Below are positions 1 through 8,483 of a DNA stretch of 64,000 nt, piece by piece; within the stretch, counting starts at the first letter, position 1; every line of letters begins with the position of its first letter. The position numbers and the translations under genes are program-made. Under the pieces are notes generated by a model. The model was not told the origin of the DNA. It did not search any database and saw only the letters and a list, made by a program, of their open reading frames with translations. Source of the DNA: Rhodococcus sp. SMB37 (lineage in GTDB: Bacteria; Actinomycetota; Actinomycetes; Mycobacteriales; Mycobacteriaceae); contig NZ_SLVY01000012.1 in assembly GCF_004345605.1 (NCBI RefSeq), positions 62,001 through 126,000 of the forward strand, in the 5' to 3' direction.

Positions 1-288
1 GGCAGCGACACGGTGCGCCTTGTAGCTGGGCACCGCCGCGACCCGGAATGCGGGCCTCCAGTCCAGATCCAGGCAGGCGACCATCCGGGTGGGGCGATGG
101 CGGCGAATCAACGTCGCAACCATGTCGACGAACCCGCGGATCGCGTTGACAGGGGTGCCGTCGGGGCCGGTGATGGAATCGGGCACGCCGTAGAACGCGC
201 GGAACCACAGACCAGCGCTGTCGAGCAGCAACAACGACGACGTCCGGGTGTCGAGTGCGGAAATGTCGGGTTCGGTCACGGACCTCAT
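1..288 (-). CDS. 5'-3' exonuclease, N-terminal part (cut by window edge)
   Basis: Only the first 96 residues are present; the gene runs off the left edge. The protein begins near [18 protein letters not shown], the metal-binding Asp segment of the FEN-like 5'-3' exonuclease family (the DNA polymerase I N-terminal fold, here stand-alone as in mycobacterial Rv2090). Later [10 protein letters not shown] and DLDWRPAFR fit the same fold. It should remove 5' flaps or RNA primers. Two starts are possible: ATG at 288 and GTG at 279; the GTG has AGGATGAGG just upstream and may be the real one. It diverges from the M24 peptidase gene 35 bases away, the same pair as mycobacterial Rv2090/Rv2089c, which supports both calls. 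Confidence 0.8.
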   Translation of the reverse strand, partial: MRSVTEPDISALDTRTSSLLLLDSAGLWFRAFYGVPDSITGPDGTPVNAIRGFVDMVATLIRRHRPTRMVACLDLDWRPAFRVAAVPSYKAHRVAA

Positions 289-323
289 CCTGCCATCTGT
301 GCTCGGGCATTAGGCTCGACGAC

Positions 324-1454
324 ATGAGCACCGCTGAGTCCCGCTTCCCCGCCGTCCGCTACGGAGCCCGACTGCGCCGCGCCGCCGAACTCGGTGCCGC
401 CGCCGGACTCGATGCGCTCCTGATCACCCCCGGCCCGGACCTGCGCTATCTGATCGGGTCCCGCGCCGAATCGTTCGAACGCCTCACCTGCCTGGTGATA
501 CCCACCGACGGGTCGACCGCCGCGGTGGTCGTGCCGCGCCTGGAACTGGCGTCGCTGAACGAGTCCGCCGTCACCGAACTCGCACTGCCGGTACGCGACT
601 GGGTGGACGGGCAGAACCCGTATGCGATCGTCGCGGAATTCGTCCCCGTCGGGGGGAAGGTCGCGGTGGCCGACGCGATGCCGGCTCTGCATCTGGTGCC
701 GCTCGCCGCGACATTCGATCACGTCCCGGTGCTCGCGACGCCGGTGATCCGGGATCTGCGCATGATCAAGGACAGCGACGAGATCGAGGCGCTGCGCCGC
801 GCCGGCGCCGCCATCGACCGCGTGCACGCCCGGATGGGGGAATGGCTGCGCCCGGGCCGCACCGAAGCGCAGGTCGCCGCGGACATCTCCGCCGCGATCA
901 TCGCCGAAGGCCACACCGAGGCCGCCTTCGTGATCGTCGGGTCGGGTCCGCACGGCGCCGACCCACACCACGAGGTCTCCGACCGGGTCATCAGCACCGG
1001 GGACATCGTGGTCATCGACATCGGCGGTCCGGTCGAACCGGGCTACAACTCCGATTCGACCCGCACCTACAGCATCGGCGAACCGGATTCCGCGGCCGCC
1101 GAGAAGATCGCGTTGCTCGAGGCTGCGCAGCAGGCCGCGGTCGATGCCGTGAAGCCGGGGGCGCGCGCCGAGGACATCGACGCCGCAGCCCGCGATCTGC
1201 TCGCCGCCGAGGGCCTCGCGGAGGTGTTCGTGCACCGCACCGGGCACGGCATCGGCCTGTCGGTGCACGAAGAGCCGTACATCGTCGGCGGCAACACCGA
1301 ACCGCTGCGGGCGGGCATGGCGTTCAGCATCGAACCGGGCATCTACTTCCGCGGCGAATGGGGTGCCCGCATCGAGGACATCGTCATCGTCACCGATGAC
1401 GGCTGCGAGCCGGTCAATCGGCGTCCGCACGGGCTGACGGTATTACCGGGCTGA
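324..1454 (+). CDS. pepE: M24 family Xaa-Pro dipeptidase/aminopeptidase
   Basis: 376 residues, the usual length for PepQ/PepE-type prolidases. The N-terminal creatinase-like domain (about 1-135) is followed by the pita-bread catalytic domain. The five expected metal ligands can be seen: Asp in VVIDIGG, Asp in SDSTRTY, His in GHGIGL, Glu in SIEPGIY and Glu in RIEDIV. It should cleave dipeptides or N-terminal residues before proline in the cytoplasm, using two Mn or Co ions. The ATG at 324 was chosen because an in-frame upstream extension would run into the divergent exonuclease promoter and has no homology. The 3' end overlaps the end of the convergent radical SAM gene by 41 bases. The gene symbol follows the mycobacterial counterpart Rv2089c. 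Confidence 0.9.
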   Translation: MSTAESRFPAVRYGARLRRAAELGAAAGLDALLITPGPDLRYLIGSRAESFERLTCLVIPTDGSTAAVVVPRLELASLNESAVTELALPVRDWVDGQNPYAIVAEFVPVGGKVAVADAMPALHLVPLAATFDHVPVLATPVIRDLRMIKDSDEIEALRRAGAAIDRVHARMGEWLRPGRTEAQVAADISAAIIAEGHTEAAFVIVGSGPHGADPHHEVSDRVISTGDIVVIDIGGPVEPGYNSDSTRTYSIGEPDSAAAEKIALLEAAQQAAVDAVKPGARAEDIDAAARDLLAAEGLAEVFVHRTGHGIGLSVHEEPYIVGGNTEPLRAGMAFSIEPGIYFRGEWGARIEDIVIVTDDGCEPVNRRPHGLTVLPG

Positions 1455-2331
1455 GCGGCAACCGCAGGCCGGCGGGGATGCGTTCGACGATACCGCCGGC
1501 GAACACCTCGTAGAGCGGCAGCGTCTCGAGATGCACATATCCGATGTGGCAGTCACACACCGCATTCGGGCAGGGACGTGGCCGAAGTGCGCGCAGGTAC
1601 GTGCCGTCGTAGAGGTTGCCGAGCGGCGCCGCGACGAAATGACAGCGTCGTGCCAGCCCGTCACCGTCGACACTGATCACGCTGTCCCCGGTGCGGCACG
1701 GCAGACCCGCCGCCGGGTGCGGGTGCGCCGAGTACCCGAACAGTGGATCGAGCGCGGTCCACACCGCTTCCTCGGCCGGGTCGTAACTGCGGCCTTCTTC
1801 GGCGTTGACCCACAGATAAGTGTGCTGAGGTAGTGCCGCGCGCAGCGCGCGTGCGGCGTCGAGGTTGTCGGCGAGTCCGACGATCCCCACCGAATGCCGG
1901 ATCCCGATCGCGTCGAGTTCGGCGGTGCGCGTCACGAATTTCTCGAGGGTGGTTTCACCGGGATGGTAGGTGCACCACAGGGCGAGCCGGGTGGGGTCGG
2001 CGGCGGCGAGCCAGCCGGTGCGGCACGACAGGTTGGTCTGCACCGCGACGGTCCCGACGTGCGGGAGGTGCGACAGCGTCACCAGCGCGTCGCGGTACCA
2101 CGAGCGGGTCAGCGCTTCGCCCCACGGGGTGAACAGGATCGAGAGCTGCCGATGCCCGTGCGGATTGCGGGTGACCCAGTCGACGAATCGCGCGAGTGCG
2201 GCCCGGTCGGCGCGCAACGTGGCGGGACTGTCGCGGCGTTTCGCGAACGGGCAGTACGGGCAGTCGTAGTTGCAACTCGCCAACGGACCACGATAGAGAA
2301 TCGTCAGCTCGGGTGCGGGCGAGCCGGTCAT
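1414..2331 (-). CDS. STM4011 family radical SAM protein
   Basis: 305 residues. Near the N-terminus CNYDCPYC gives the CX3CX2C motif that binds the radical SAM 4Fe-4S cluster. Further Cys clusters near the C-terminus (LPCRTGD, RRCHFV, CPNAVCDCHIGY) could bind an extra cluster or zinc, as in SPASM-like tails. It is the last gene of a five-gene operon; its ATG overlaps the TGA of the STM4012 gene (ATGA at 2328-2331), so translation is probably coupled. The family name comes from the Salmonella STM4011-STM4015 cluster; I know of no assigned reaction. The paired radical SAM enzyme, ATP-grasp-like protein and hydrolase suggest a modification or biosynthesis pathway. It overlaps the convergent peptidase gene tail to tail. 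Confidence 0.85.
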   Translation of the reverse strand: MTGSPAPELTILYRGPLASCNYDCPYCPFAKRRDSPATLRADRAALARFVDWVTRNPHGHRQLSILFTPWGEALTRSWYRDALVTLSHLPHVGTVAVQTNLSCRTGWLAAADPTRLALWCTYHPGETTLEKFVTRTAELDAIGIRHSVGIVGLADNLDAARALRAALPQHTYLWVNAEEGRSYDPAEEAVWTALDPLFGYSAHPHPAAGLPCRTGDSVISVDGDGLARRCHFVAAPLGNLYDGTYLRALRPRPCPNAVCDCHIGYVHLETLPLYEVFAGGIVERIPAGLRLPLSPVIPSARADAD

Positions 2332-3683
2332 CGGGTTACAGCCGCGGCCATCGCCGCGCGGATCGAGGTCGACACCAGCCACGGCCCGATGACGTCGGAG
2401 TGGGCGAGCCCGTCGTCGGTCAACCGGATCTCGGTGCCACCGGCGGGCTCGGGTCGGTGGGTGGCCCAGCCGCGGGCGGACAGCTCGCCGAGTTCGGGGA
2501 TGTCGATGGTCGGGTCGGTGCCGAAGCGGATGGTGTAGTCGGCGGTGCGCATCCCGTCGGTGCGCAGCAGGGTTTTGATCAGCCAGCGTCGGCGCTGTTC
2601 CTGCTCGTCGAGGTGCACGCCGACGGTGGCGCGGGTGAAATCGGTGGTGGTGCTGTACTCGTCGAGGATGGCGCGGACCGCGGGGATCCCGACGGCATAA
2701 TCGAACGAGTAGTGCAGGGTGTCGGTGTAGGAGCGAGCGCCGCAGCCGAGCCCGATCATGCCGTCGTCCTGGCAGCAGTAGTCGGTGTCGTCGCCGGGCA
2801 CATCGGCGCGGCGGAACTGCCGCATCGACTGCTGTCGATATCCGGCGGCGGTGAGCGCGGTGACGCCCTGCCGATACAGGTCGAGGCGGTGGACGTCCCA
2901 CTGTGGATCGCGTCGGTGCTCGTCGCCGGCGCGGCGACCGAGCCCGGTCAGTGGCCGTACATACAGCGGATACAGGTAGATCTCCTCGGGGCGCCGTGCG
3001 AGGGCCGTGTCGAGGGAGTACTGCCAGGTGTCGGGGGTCTGCCCGTCGATGCCGTAGATCAGGTCGAGGTTGACGACGGGGAACCGGCCGTCCTGCAACC
3101 GGTCGAGGGCGGCGTCGACGTCGGCGCGGTGTTGGGGGCGGCCCGCCGCGTGTGCTTCGGGGTCGAGGAAGCTCTGGACGCCCATGCTGACGCGGTGCAC
3201 CCCGCGGTCGGCGAGCACTGTGAGCCGGTCTGCGGTGGCGGTGGCCGGGGAGGTCTCCACTCCGATCGGCAGGTGCGGCAGTTCGGGGGCGAAGCCGGTG
3301 AGGAGGTCGAAGAGGTCGTCGAGTTCGGCCGGTTCGAGATAGGTGGGGGTGCCGCCCCCGATCGCGGCGGTGGCGAAGTGGGCGTCGCGGCCGGTCGCGT
3401 CGAGTTCGGCGCGGATCTGCTGAGCCTGGCGGCGCAGCGCCTGCAGGTAGTCAGCTACCCGGTCTGCAGGTGGGCGGGCGGTGGTGAACAGATTGCAGAA
3501 GCCGCAGCGCATCTCGCAGAACGGGATGTGCGCGTAGAGGAACAGTGACGACAGTTCCTGCTCGGCCCACACGTCCCGCAGCCGCGGCGCAGGGTCGAGG
3601 GGCCGGTAGGCGCTCTTGTGCGGATACGCGTACAGATATCCCTGATATGGGGACGCGTCCGGATCGATGCCGATCTCGCTCAT
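2328..3683 (-). CDS. STM4012 family radical SAM protein (HemN-like)
   Basis: 451 residues, similar in length and layout to HemN/HemW-type radical SAM enzymes. The cluster motif is in AHIPFCEMRCGFCNLFT (CX3CX2C, about residues 53-60). GGGTPTYLE and GVETSPATAT follow at the distances expected in the TIM barrel, and MGVQSFLDPEAH and YPLYVRPLTGLG match the HemN-like core. It is probably not the haem enzyme itself, because it sits in the STM4011-STM4015 operon. Its ATG overlaps the TGA of the hydrolase gene before it (3680-3683) and its own TGA overlaps the next start. The substrate is unknown to me. Confidence 0.87.
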   Translation of the reverse strand: MSEIGIDPDASPYQGYLYAYPHKSAYRPLDPAPRLRDVWAEQELSSLFLYAHIPFCEMRCGFCNLFTTARPPADRVADYLQALRRQAQQIRAELDATGRDAHFATAAIGGGTPTYLEPAELDDLFDLLTGFAPELPHLPIGVETSPATATADRLTVLADRGVHRVSMGVQSFLDPEAHAAGRPQHRADVDAALDRLQDGRFPVVNLDLIYGIDGQTPDTWQYSLDTALARRPEEIYLYPLYVRPLTGLGRRAGDEHRRDPQWDVHRLDLYRQGVTALTAAGYRQQSMRQFRRADVPGDDTDYCCQDDGMIGLGCGARSYTDTLHYSFDYAVGIPAVRAILDEYSTTTDFTRATVGVHLDEQEQRRRWLIKTLLRTDGMRTADYTIRFGTDPTIDIPELGELSARGWATHRPEPAGGTEIRLTDDGLAHSDVIGPWLVSTSIRAAMAAAVTR

Positions 3684-4534
3684 GCCGGTACCTCCGTCGT
3701 GGTCGGCAGGACAGTGTGCGCGTACGGCACCGTCCACACGCAGTCGTGCGCGAGCCGGTGCCCATGCCGGTCGTCGTCGCCGTAGGCGGTGCCGTGATCG
3801 GAGCACACGATCAGGAACACCGGCCGGGGACCGACGGTGAGCATTTCGGTCAGCTTCGGGATCCGCGAATCGACGTATCGCAGGGCCGCGGCGTGGCTGG
3901 CCAGGGTGTCGGGGCGCCGTGTATCGGGGGTGCTGGCGATGCCGTCGAGATAGAAGTGGTTGGGCTGGTGCAACGCTGCGACGTTGAGGAACACGAACCG
4001 GGGGCGCGGATCGTCCACGGCGAGGCGCGTGTCGAGCACGTCGAGTTGGTGATCGAAGCCGGCGGGGTCGGTCACGCCGGTAGCCTCGCTCCAGTGGCTT
4101 TCCTCGAACAGGTCGGGCAGCACCGACCCGAGCGCGGTCTGCCGGTTGAAGAATCCGACACCGCCGATACACACGGTGCGGTAACCGGCGGCGGCGAGCG
4201 CACCGACGACGGTGGCCTCGTCGAACAGCCAGGTCCCGGACCCGAGGAGATCTTCGGTGTGACCGGGGAACTGTGCAGCGAACAACCGGTCGTGGCCGCC
4301 GCCGTCGGCGGGGGTGGGCAGGAACCCGGCGAAGAACGCCTGATGCGCGGGGAAGGTGAAGGTCGCGGGGGTGTGGCGGCGTTCCCACCGTCCACCGGGG
4401 AGCAGCGCGGCGAGGTTCGGGGTGCGGCCGGCGGCCAGTTCGGTGTCGGCGACGTCGAAGCGCAATGTGTCGAGGGTGACGAACACGATGTCGTGGGTGC
4501 CGACGACGTCGCGGAACGCGGGGATCTGGGTCAT
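3680..4534 (-). CDS. STM4013/SEN3800 family sulfatase-fold hydrolase
   Basis: 284 residues, an alkaline-phosphatase/sulfatase superfamily protein but shorter than true sulfatases (about 450-550). IVFVTLDTLRFD is the N-terminal metal-binding Asp strand, and ATFTFPAHQAF lies where the nucleophile is expected, with Thr or Ser rather than the Cys that is turned to formylglycine, so sulfatase activity is doubtful. VCSDHGTAYG supplies the C-terminal Asp-His metal pair. No signal peptide is seen, so it should be cytoplasmic. It lies between the ATP-grasp-like and STM4012 genes with ATGA overlaps on both sides. A phosphoryl- or phosphodiester-type hydrolysis is plausible; this is inference from fold. 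Confidence 0.83.
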   Translation of the reverse strand: MTQIPAFRDVVGTHDIVFVTLDTLRFDVADTELAAGRTPNLAALLPGGRWERRHTPATFTFPAHQAFFAGFLPTPADGGGHDRLFAAQFPGHTEDLLGSGTWLFDEATVVGALAAAGYRTVCIGGVGFFNRQTALGSVLPDLFEESHWSEATGVTDPAGFDHQLDVLDTRLAVDDPRPRFVFLNVAALHQPNHFYLDGIASTPDTRRPDTLASHAAALRYVDSRIPKLTEMLTVGPRPVFLIVCSDHGTAYGDDDRHGHRLAHDCVWTVPYAHTVLPTTTEVPA

Positions 4535-5724
4535 ACGGTGAAAGCTCCGGTCAGGCTGTGAATTTGGGCGTCGTAGGTGTCGTGGTCGTGGTGGTGCAGG
4601 CCGGGCAGGTTCGGCAGCAGATCACCGAAGGCGTTGACCTCGGCGACGGCCACCGGGATGGGATGCGGCCCCGACGATGCGGCTCTCGCCCCGACGAGCA
4701 CGTCGACGCCGACGGTGTGCATGCCGGGGAAACAGCGGGCGGCAGTCACGGCGACGTCGAGCACCCGTCGCCACCCCGGTTCGCCGATCGCCGCGCGCAG
4801 CGACGCGAGGTCGCCGCGTGCATTGCCCAGGTGCAGGTTCGTCACTGGCCCCTGCGATGTGCGGACCACCGCGTGGGTCGCGGCACCGGCCACGACCAGC
4901 ACCCGCACGTCGGCGGCTCGGTCCTGCAGCACGAGTTTCGGGAACCACTGTTCGATGTGCAGTCGGTGCGGCGCGAGCGCATCGATGAGCGCGCCGACTT
5001 CCTTGTCGCCGCGGAAGGTGCCGGGGCGGAGGCTGTTGACCGGCCGCCCGTGGCGCCACCGCACCGGCCCGCGGGCGAGCACGTCCGCACCGGTGGCCTG
5101 CCCGCGCAGTTGCAGCGCAAGCACCCCCGACGCGGAGGAGCCATGGGCGGGTTTGACGAACACCCGGGACCAGCCGCGGGTGCGCAGCCTGCCGCGCAGG
5201 TCGGCCCAGCCGCGGGCCGAGGTAGAGCCGGGGGCGTCGAGCGCCGCGGGTACCGGGACGCCAGCGGCGGCGAGATGCGCGTGGCAGGCGGCTTTGTCGA
5301 ACAGCACCGCGAGGTCGTCGGGATCGGCAGTCAGGCGTGCCCCGGCCGCGACGGCAGCAGCAGCGAGGCCGCGGGTGGCGGTGGTGAACCCGGAGTACCA
5401 GGCCGGGCCGGCGGTGATCGTCCCGTGCGGCGCGCACTGGGGAGCGCCGCGCAACAACCGGTCGACGACGGGGTCGTCGCCGGGGGAGTCGATCCGCACC
5501 AACGTCGGCGCCCCCGGCGCGGCCAGGGCCTCGGCGAGGACCGCGCCCGTGTGGGCGGGTCCGTCTGCGAGGACGGCCCGCCAGCTCAACATTCGCGGCG
5601 CCGGACGCCGCGCCCGATGCAACGCCGCGGTGAGCAGGACGGTGCGGCGACTGCCCGGGTTCCCGACCACCAGCAGTTCGGCAGCGGCGCCGCCGTCGGC
5701 TCCGCTGCCGCGCTCCGATGTCAT
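4531..5724 (-). CDS. STM4014 family protein, ATP-grasp-like
   Basis: 397 residues. The centre and C-terminus look like an ATP-grasp enzyme: VFVKPAHGSSASGV (about 187-200) resembles the lysine strand and glycine-rich loop that hold ATP, and VAEVNAFGDLLPN near the C-terminus resembles the Mg-binding Glu/Asn end of the fold. FDKAACHAHLAAAGVPVP is the usual lead-in helix. ATP-grasp enzymes join a carboxylate to an amine or thiol through an acyl-phosphate, so a peptide or amide ligation is likely for this cluster; that is inference. The gene follows the LRR gene with ATGA overlap at 5721-5724 and overlaps the hydrolase gene at its end. Confidence 0.82.
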   Translation of the reverse strand: MTSERGSGADGGAAAELLVVGNPGSRRTVLLTAALHRARRPAPRMLSWRAVLADGPAHTGAVLAEALAAPGAPTLVRIDSPGDDPVVDRLLRGAPQCAPHGTITAGPAWYSGFTTATRGLAAAAVAAGARLTADPDDLAVLFDKAACHAHLAAAGVPVPAALDAPGSTSARGWADLRGRLRTRGWSRVFVKPAHGSSASGVLALQLRGQATGADVLARGPVRWRHGRPVNSLRPGTFRGDKEVGALIDALAPHRLHIEQWFPKLVLQDRAADVRVLVVAGAATHAVVRTSQGPVTNLHLGNARGDLASLRAAIGEPGWRRVLDVAVTAARCFPGMHTVGVDVLVGARAASSGPHPIPVAVAEVNAFGDLLPNLPGLHHHDHDTYDAQIHSLTGAFTV

Positions 5725-6680
5725 TCGGAGACAGCGGTGTACAGGTAGACCTCGTCGTTGTACGTCTCGGGTTCCTGCCGGTCGGCGGCGGAGATCTCGA
5801 TGTGCGGGTGCGCCGCGCGCAGTCGCGTCAATGTCTCGTCGGAGACGAAATGATGGTCGAGGATCAGGGTGCGCACCGCTCCGAGCCCTGCGGCAGCGAG
5901 CGCGTCGGCTCCGGTATCGGTGAGGGTGCCGTTGGACAGGTCGAGTGTGGTGATGCGCTGCAGGACCGGTGCCTGGGCCAGTGCCGCGGCGATGCGGTCG
6001 GCGAGGTCGCTGTTGCGTAACCCGAGGTGGGTCATCGCCGGGAACCGGTTGCCGGCGAGCAGGTCGGCGAGCGGCTCGAGGTCGGTGATGGCCCCGTAGT
6101 TGTCGACGCCGAGCCAGAGCTCGAGGTCGGTGAGTTCAGGTGCGTCGATGGCGAGCAGCGCCTCGAGATAAGTCTGTTGCAGACCACCGGATTCGACGGT
6201 CAGCGACCGCAATAGGGGTAGGGCCGGTGCAGTGAAGGGGACCGGCTCGTTGATCGTCGTGGAGCTGCCTCCACGTAGTTGGAGGGTCTCGAGCCGGGGG
6301 AACACATCCAGAACCGCTCCGAGATCACCCCAGTCGATCCACGAGATCTCGGATTCTTCGAAGGTCATATCGCCGACGAACAGGTGCCGCACCGCCGGGA
6401 ACGCGGCGAGCAGCGGGACCACCGTGTCGGCGGGCAGTGGGTCGCTGGCCTCGGTCCAACATCCGAACACCAGCGTGGTGATCTGCCCGGCCCAGGGCTG
6501 ACCGGCGAGGGAGAGGAGGTCGTCGACGAATCCGTCGTCGCCGCGTTCCCAGTCGGTGGCGATCTTCCACGCGGTCGCGGCGGGATCCGGGGGCGTGTCG
6601 GAACCCGTGGTGTACTGCTGCACGGGTAGTCCAGCGAAGGTGCTGGTAGGCGTCGAGATCGTCACCGGGGTGAGCTCCAT
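5721..6680 (-). CDS. STM4015 family protein, leucine-rich-repeat-like
   Basis: 319 residues and first gene of the five-gene operon. From about residue 85 it shows irregular leucine-rich repeats, for example FPRLETLQLRGG, LPLLRSLTVESG, APELTDLELWLG, FPAMTHLGLRNS and LQRITTLDLSNG, so a curved protein-binding scaffold is likely. No catalytic motif is seen. The C-terminus is short and polar (YNDEVYLYTAVSE). As the only non-enzyme of the cluster it could be the scaffold or the substrate of the others. The ATG at 6680 starts a 98-base spacer to the divergent reductase gene, which must hold the operon promoter. Confidence 0.82.
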   Translation of the reverse strand: MELTPVTISTPTSTFAGLPVQQYTTGSDTPPDPAATAWKIATDWERGDDGFVDDLLSLAGQPWAGQITTLVFGCWTEASDPLPADTVVPLLAAFPAVRHLFVGDMTFEESEISWIDWGDLGAVLDVFPRLETLQLRGGSSTTINEPVPFTAPALPLLRSLTVESGGLQQTYLEALLAIDAPELTDLELWLGVDNYGAITDLEPLADLLAGNRFPAMTHLGLRNSDLADRIAAALAQAPVLQRITTLDLSNGTLTDTGADALAAAGLGAVRTLILDHHFVSDETLTRLRAAHPHIEISAADRQEPETYNDEVYLYTAVSE

Positions 6681-6750
6681 TCCGAGGTGCGGGCACGAGG
6701 TGGTCGAGCGGTTACCTCGGGGACATTACGACAGGGGTCCGACTCGATCG

Positions 6751-6771
6751 GTGTCCGAGAACCCGGGACAC
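6751..6771. promoter_or_regulatory. Inverted repeat in divergent promoter region
   Basis: GTGTCC and GGACAC form perfect 6-base arms around a 9-base spacer, between the STM4011-4015 operon and the reductase gene and 7 bases before the reductase start. It could be an operator for either gene. No regulator is nearby, so the partner is unknown. Confidence 0.35.
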
Positions 6772-6778
6772 TGAGGCT

Positions 6779-7528
6779 ATGAGCAAACCCACAACAGGAG
6801 CCGTCGTCGTACTCGGGGGACGCAGCGAGATCGGCGTCGAGATCGCCGCCCGGTTGGCGCCGGGTCGCATCGTGGTGCTGGCCGCGCGGCGCGCCGATGA
6901 CCTCGCGGGGCCGGTGACGCAGGTGCAGAACGCGGGGGCGTCGGCGGTGCACACCGTCGAGTTCGACGCCGACGCCCTCGACACCCACGCCGCCGTGCTC
7001 GACTCGATCAGTGCTGCGCACGGCCCCATCGATGTAGCGGTGCTCGCCTTCGGGATTCTCGGGGACCAGGCACGCGCCGAAACCGATCCGGCGCATGCCG
7101 TCGCGGTCGTGCACACCGACTATGTCGCCCAGGTCGGGCTGCTCACCGTGCTGGCGCAACGACTGCGGGCGCAGGGCAGCGGCCGCCTCGTGGTGTTCTC
7201 CTCGGTCGCCGGGTGGCGGGTGCGTCGCGCGAACTACGTCTACGGGTCGGCGAAGGCGGGCCTGGACGGGTTCGCGTCCGGGCTGGCCGACGCCCTGCAC
7301 CGTAGCGGCGTGTCGCTGTTGTTGGTGCGGCCCGGGTTCGTGATCGGCCGAATGACCGAAGGGATGAGTCCGGCACCGTTCTCGAGCACCGCGCCGCAGG
7401 TGGCGGATGCGACGGTGCGGGCACTGGATCGTGGCCGCGGTGAGGTGTGGGTGCCTGCGGTGCTGCGGCCGGTGTTCTTCGGGATGCGATTGCTGCCGCG
7501 CGCGGTGTGGCGGCGGATGCCGCGGTAG
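6779..7528 (+). CDS. SDR family oxidoreductase, DprE2-like
   Basis: 249 residues, a classical short-chain dehydrogenase. VVLGGRSEIGVEIAARL is the cofactor-binding glycine motif in the GGxSEIG form of DprE2 (decaprenylphosphoryl-2-keto-ribose reductase). The Ser-Tyr-Lys triad lies in VFSSVAG and NYVYGSAKAGLDGF, and RRANYVYGS and LVRPGFV closely resemble mycobacterial DprE2. DprE2 works with DprE1 to epimerise ribose for arabinan; no dprE1 is beside this gene, so it is more likely a paralogue acting on another lipid-linked or free sugar. It stands alone, facing away from the STM operon. Confidence 0.8.
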   Translation: MSKPTTGAVVVLGGRSEIGVEIAARLAPGRIVVLAARRADDLAGPVTQVQNAGASAVHTVEFDADALDTHAAVLDSISAAHGPIDVAVLAFGILGDQARAETDPAHAVAVVHTDYVAQVGLLTVLAQRLRAQGSGRLVVFSSVAGWRVRRANYVYGSAKAGLDGFASGLADALHRSGVSLLLVRPGFVIGRMTEGMSPAPFSSTAPQVADATVRALDRGRGEVWVPAVLRPVFFGMRLLPRAVWRRMPR

Positions 7529-7809
7529 GGGCCGGTTGGTTGTGGGCAGCAGCCCACCAGGCCGAGCTCATCGCGTCGTGGTCATGCGGACACGCCCGTG
7601 TGCGGACCGTTTCGGATCGGAATCGGGATTGCTCACCGCGTCCGCGACGAACTCCGCGGCGTCTTCATAGGTCTGCTCTGCTCGTGCTGCCGCCTCGGGG
7701 GCGACACGCTCACGCGGAGCGGGACCGACTCCTCGGATCGGCTAGGCCTTGCCCCACCAGCGGCCCTCGTCGACATCGGTGGGTACCACGCGGACCTACA
7801 GTGGACCCC
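7529..7809. other. Intergenic stretch without a supported gene
   Basis: On the minus strand a stop-to-stop frame of about 56 codons (about 7747-7573, including EDAAEFVADAVSNPDSD) looks somewhat like coding sequence, but it has no start codon or ribosome site, so it may be a gene remnant. Nothing else was recognised. Confidence 0.35.
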
Positions 7810-8331
7810 GTGTCATCGATCAGGAACATCTCGGTAGGGCTGCCCATCCGCTCGGGGCACGTTCTCGTCCTCGAGGGTGTGGACCGGGTGACCGGCAAAG
7901 CGTTTCACCGCGCGATCGGCGGCGGTATCGAGTTCGGTGAAACGGCGGAGGTCGCACTGCGACGGGAGTTCACCGAGGAACTGGGCGTCACGCTCGGAGC
8001 TGTCGAACTCCTCGACGTTGTCGAGAACATCTTCGAATACGAGGGAAACCCCGGCCACGAGATCGCCCACGTCTTCGCGGTCGAGTCAGCTGAGATCGAT
8101 GCGATCCCTCTGGGCGCACGGTTGAAGGTGCTCGACGAAGGCAGCCCGATTCGATGGGTCTCAATTCGTGAGGCGACCTGCCCGTTCTACCCGGCCGGTG
8201 TTTCGAACATCCTGGATACGTTGTGCAAGGAGCGGTCGACCGAGGATGATCGGACACTCGACAGCGACCGGTCAGGATCTTCCGGTCTCCCTGAGAACGA
8301 TGAGGTGTCGCTCGACCGGGCGACAAAGTAG
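7810..8331 (+). CDS. Nudix hydrolase
   Basis: 173 residues. The Nudix box is complete at about 38-60: Gly, five residues, Glu, seven residues, then REFTEELGV, which binds Mg and cleaves nucleoside-diphosphate-linked compounds. The rest of the domain (SVGLPIRSGHVLVLEG before the box, HVFAVESAEID after it) is typical. The last 30 residues are polar and probably disordered. The start is uncertain: GTG at 7810 is used because conserved sequence begins there; GTG at 7801 is in frame too and neither has a strong ribosome site. The substrate is not predictable. Confidence 0.8.
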   Translation: MSSIRNISVGLPIRSGHVLVLEGVDRVTGKAFHRAIGGGIEFGETAEVALRREFTEELGVTLGAVELLDVVENIFEYEGNPGHEIAHVFAVESAEIDAIPLGARLKVLDEGSPIRWVSIREATCPFYPAGVSNILDTLCKERSTEDDRTLDSDRSGSSGLPENDEVSLDRATK

Positions 8332-8483
8332 GGCGATCTCGCCGAATATGGTAGGCAAGGTTACGAATACGGCCGTTTCGGCCTACCTGCAACCGGACAA
8401 CCCGCAGTCGGGCCGATCGGCAAGTCAACTTCGAAGGCGGCTGGATTCGGGGGATTGCCGCCACAGGAGCTGGTCATCACCTC

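Noticed and set aside
285-1430. Open frame of 381 codons opposite the M24 peptidase
   Set aside because: The peptidase has all five metal ligands; the antisense frame has no recognisable fold.
3680-4534. Call as a true sulfatase
   Set aside because: No formylglycine-type Cys/Ser-x-Pro-x-Arg motif is seen, and the protein is too short.
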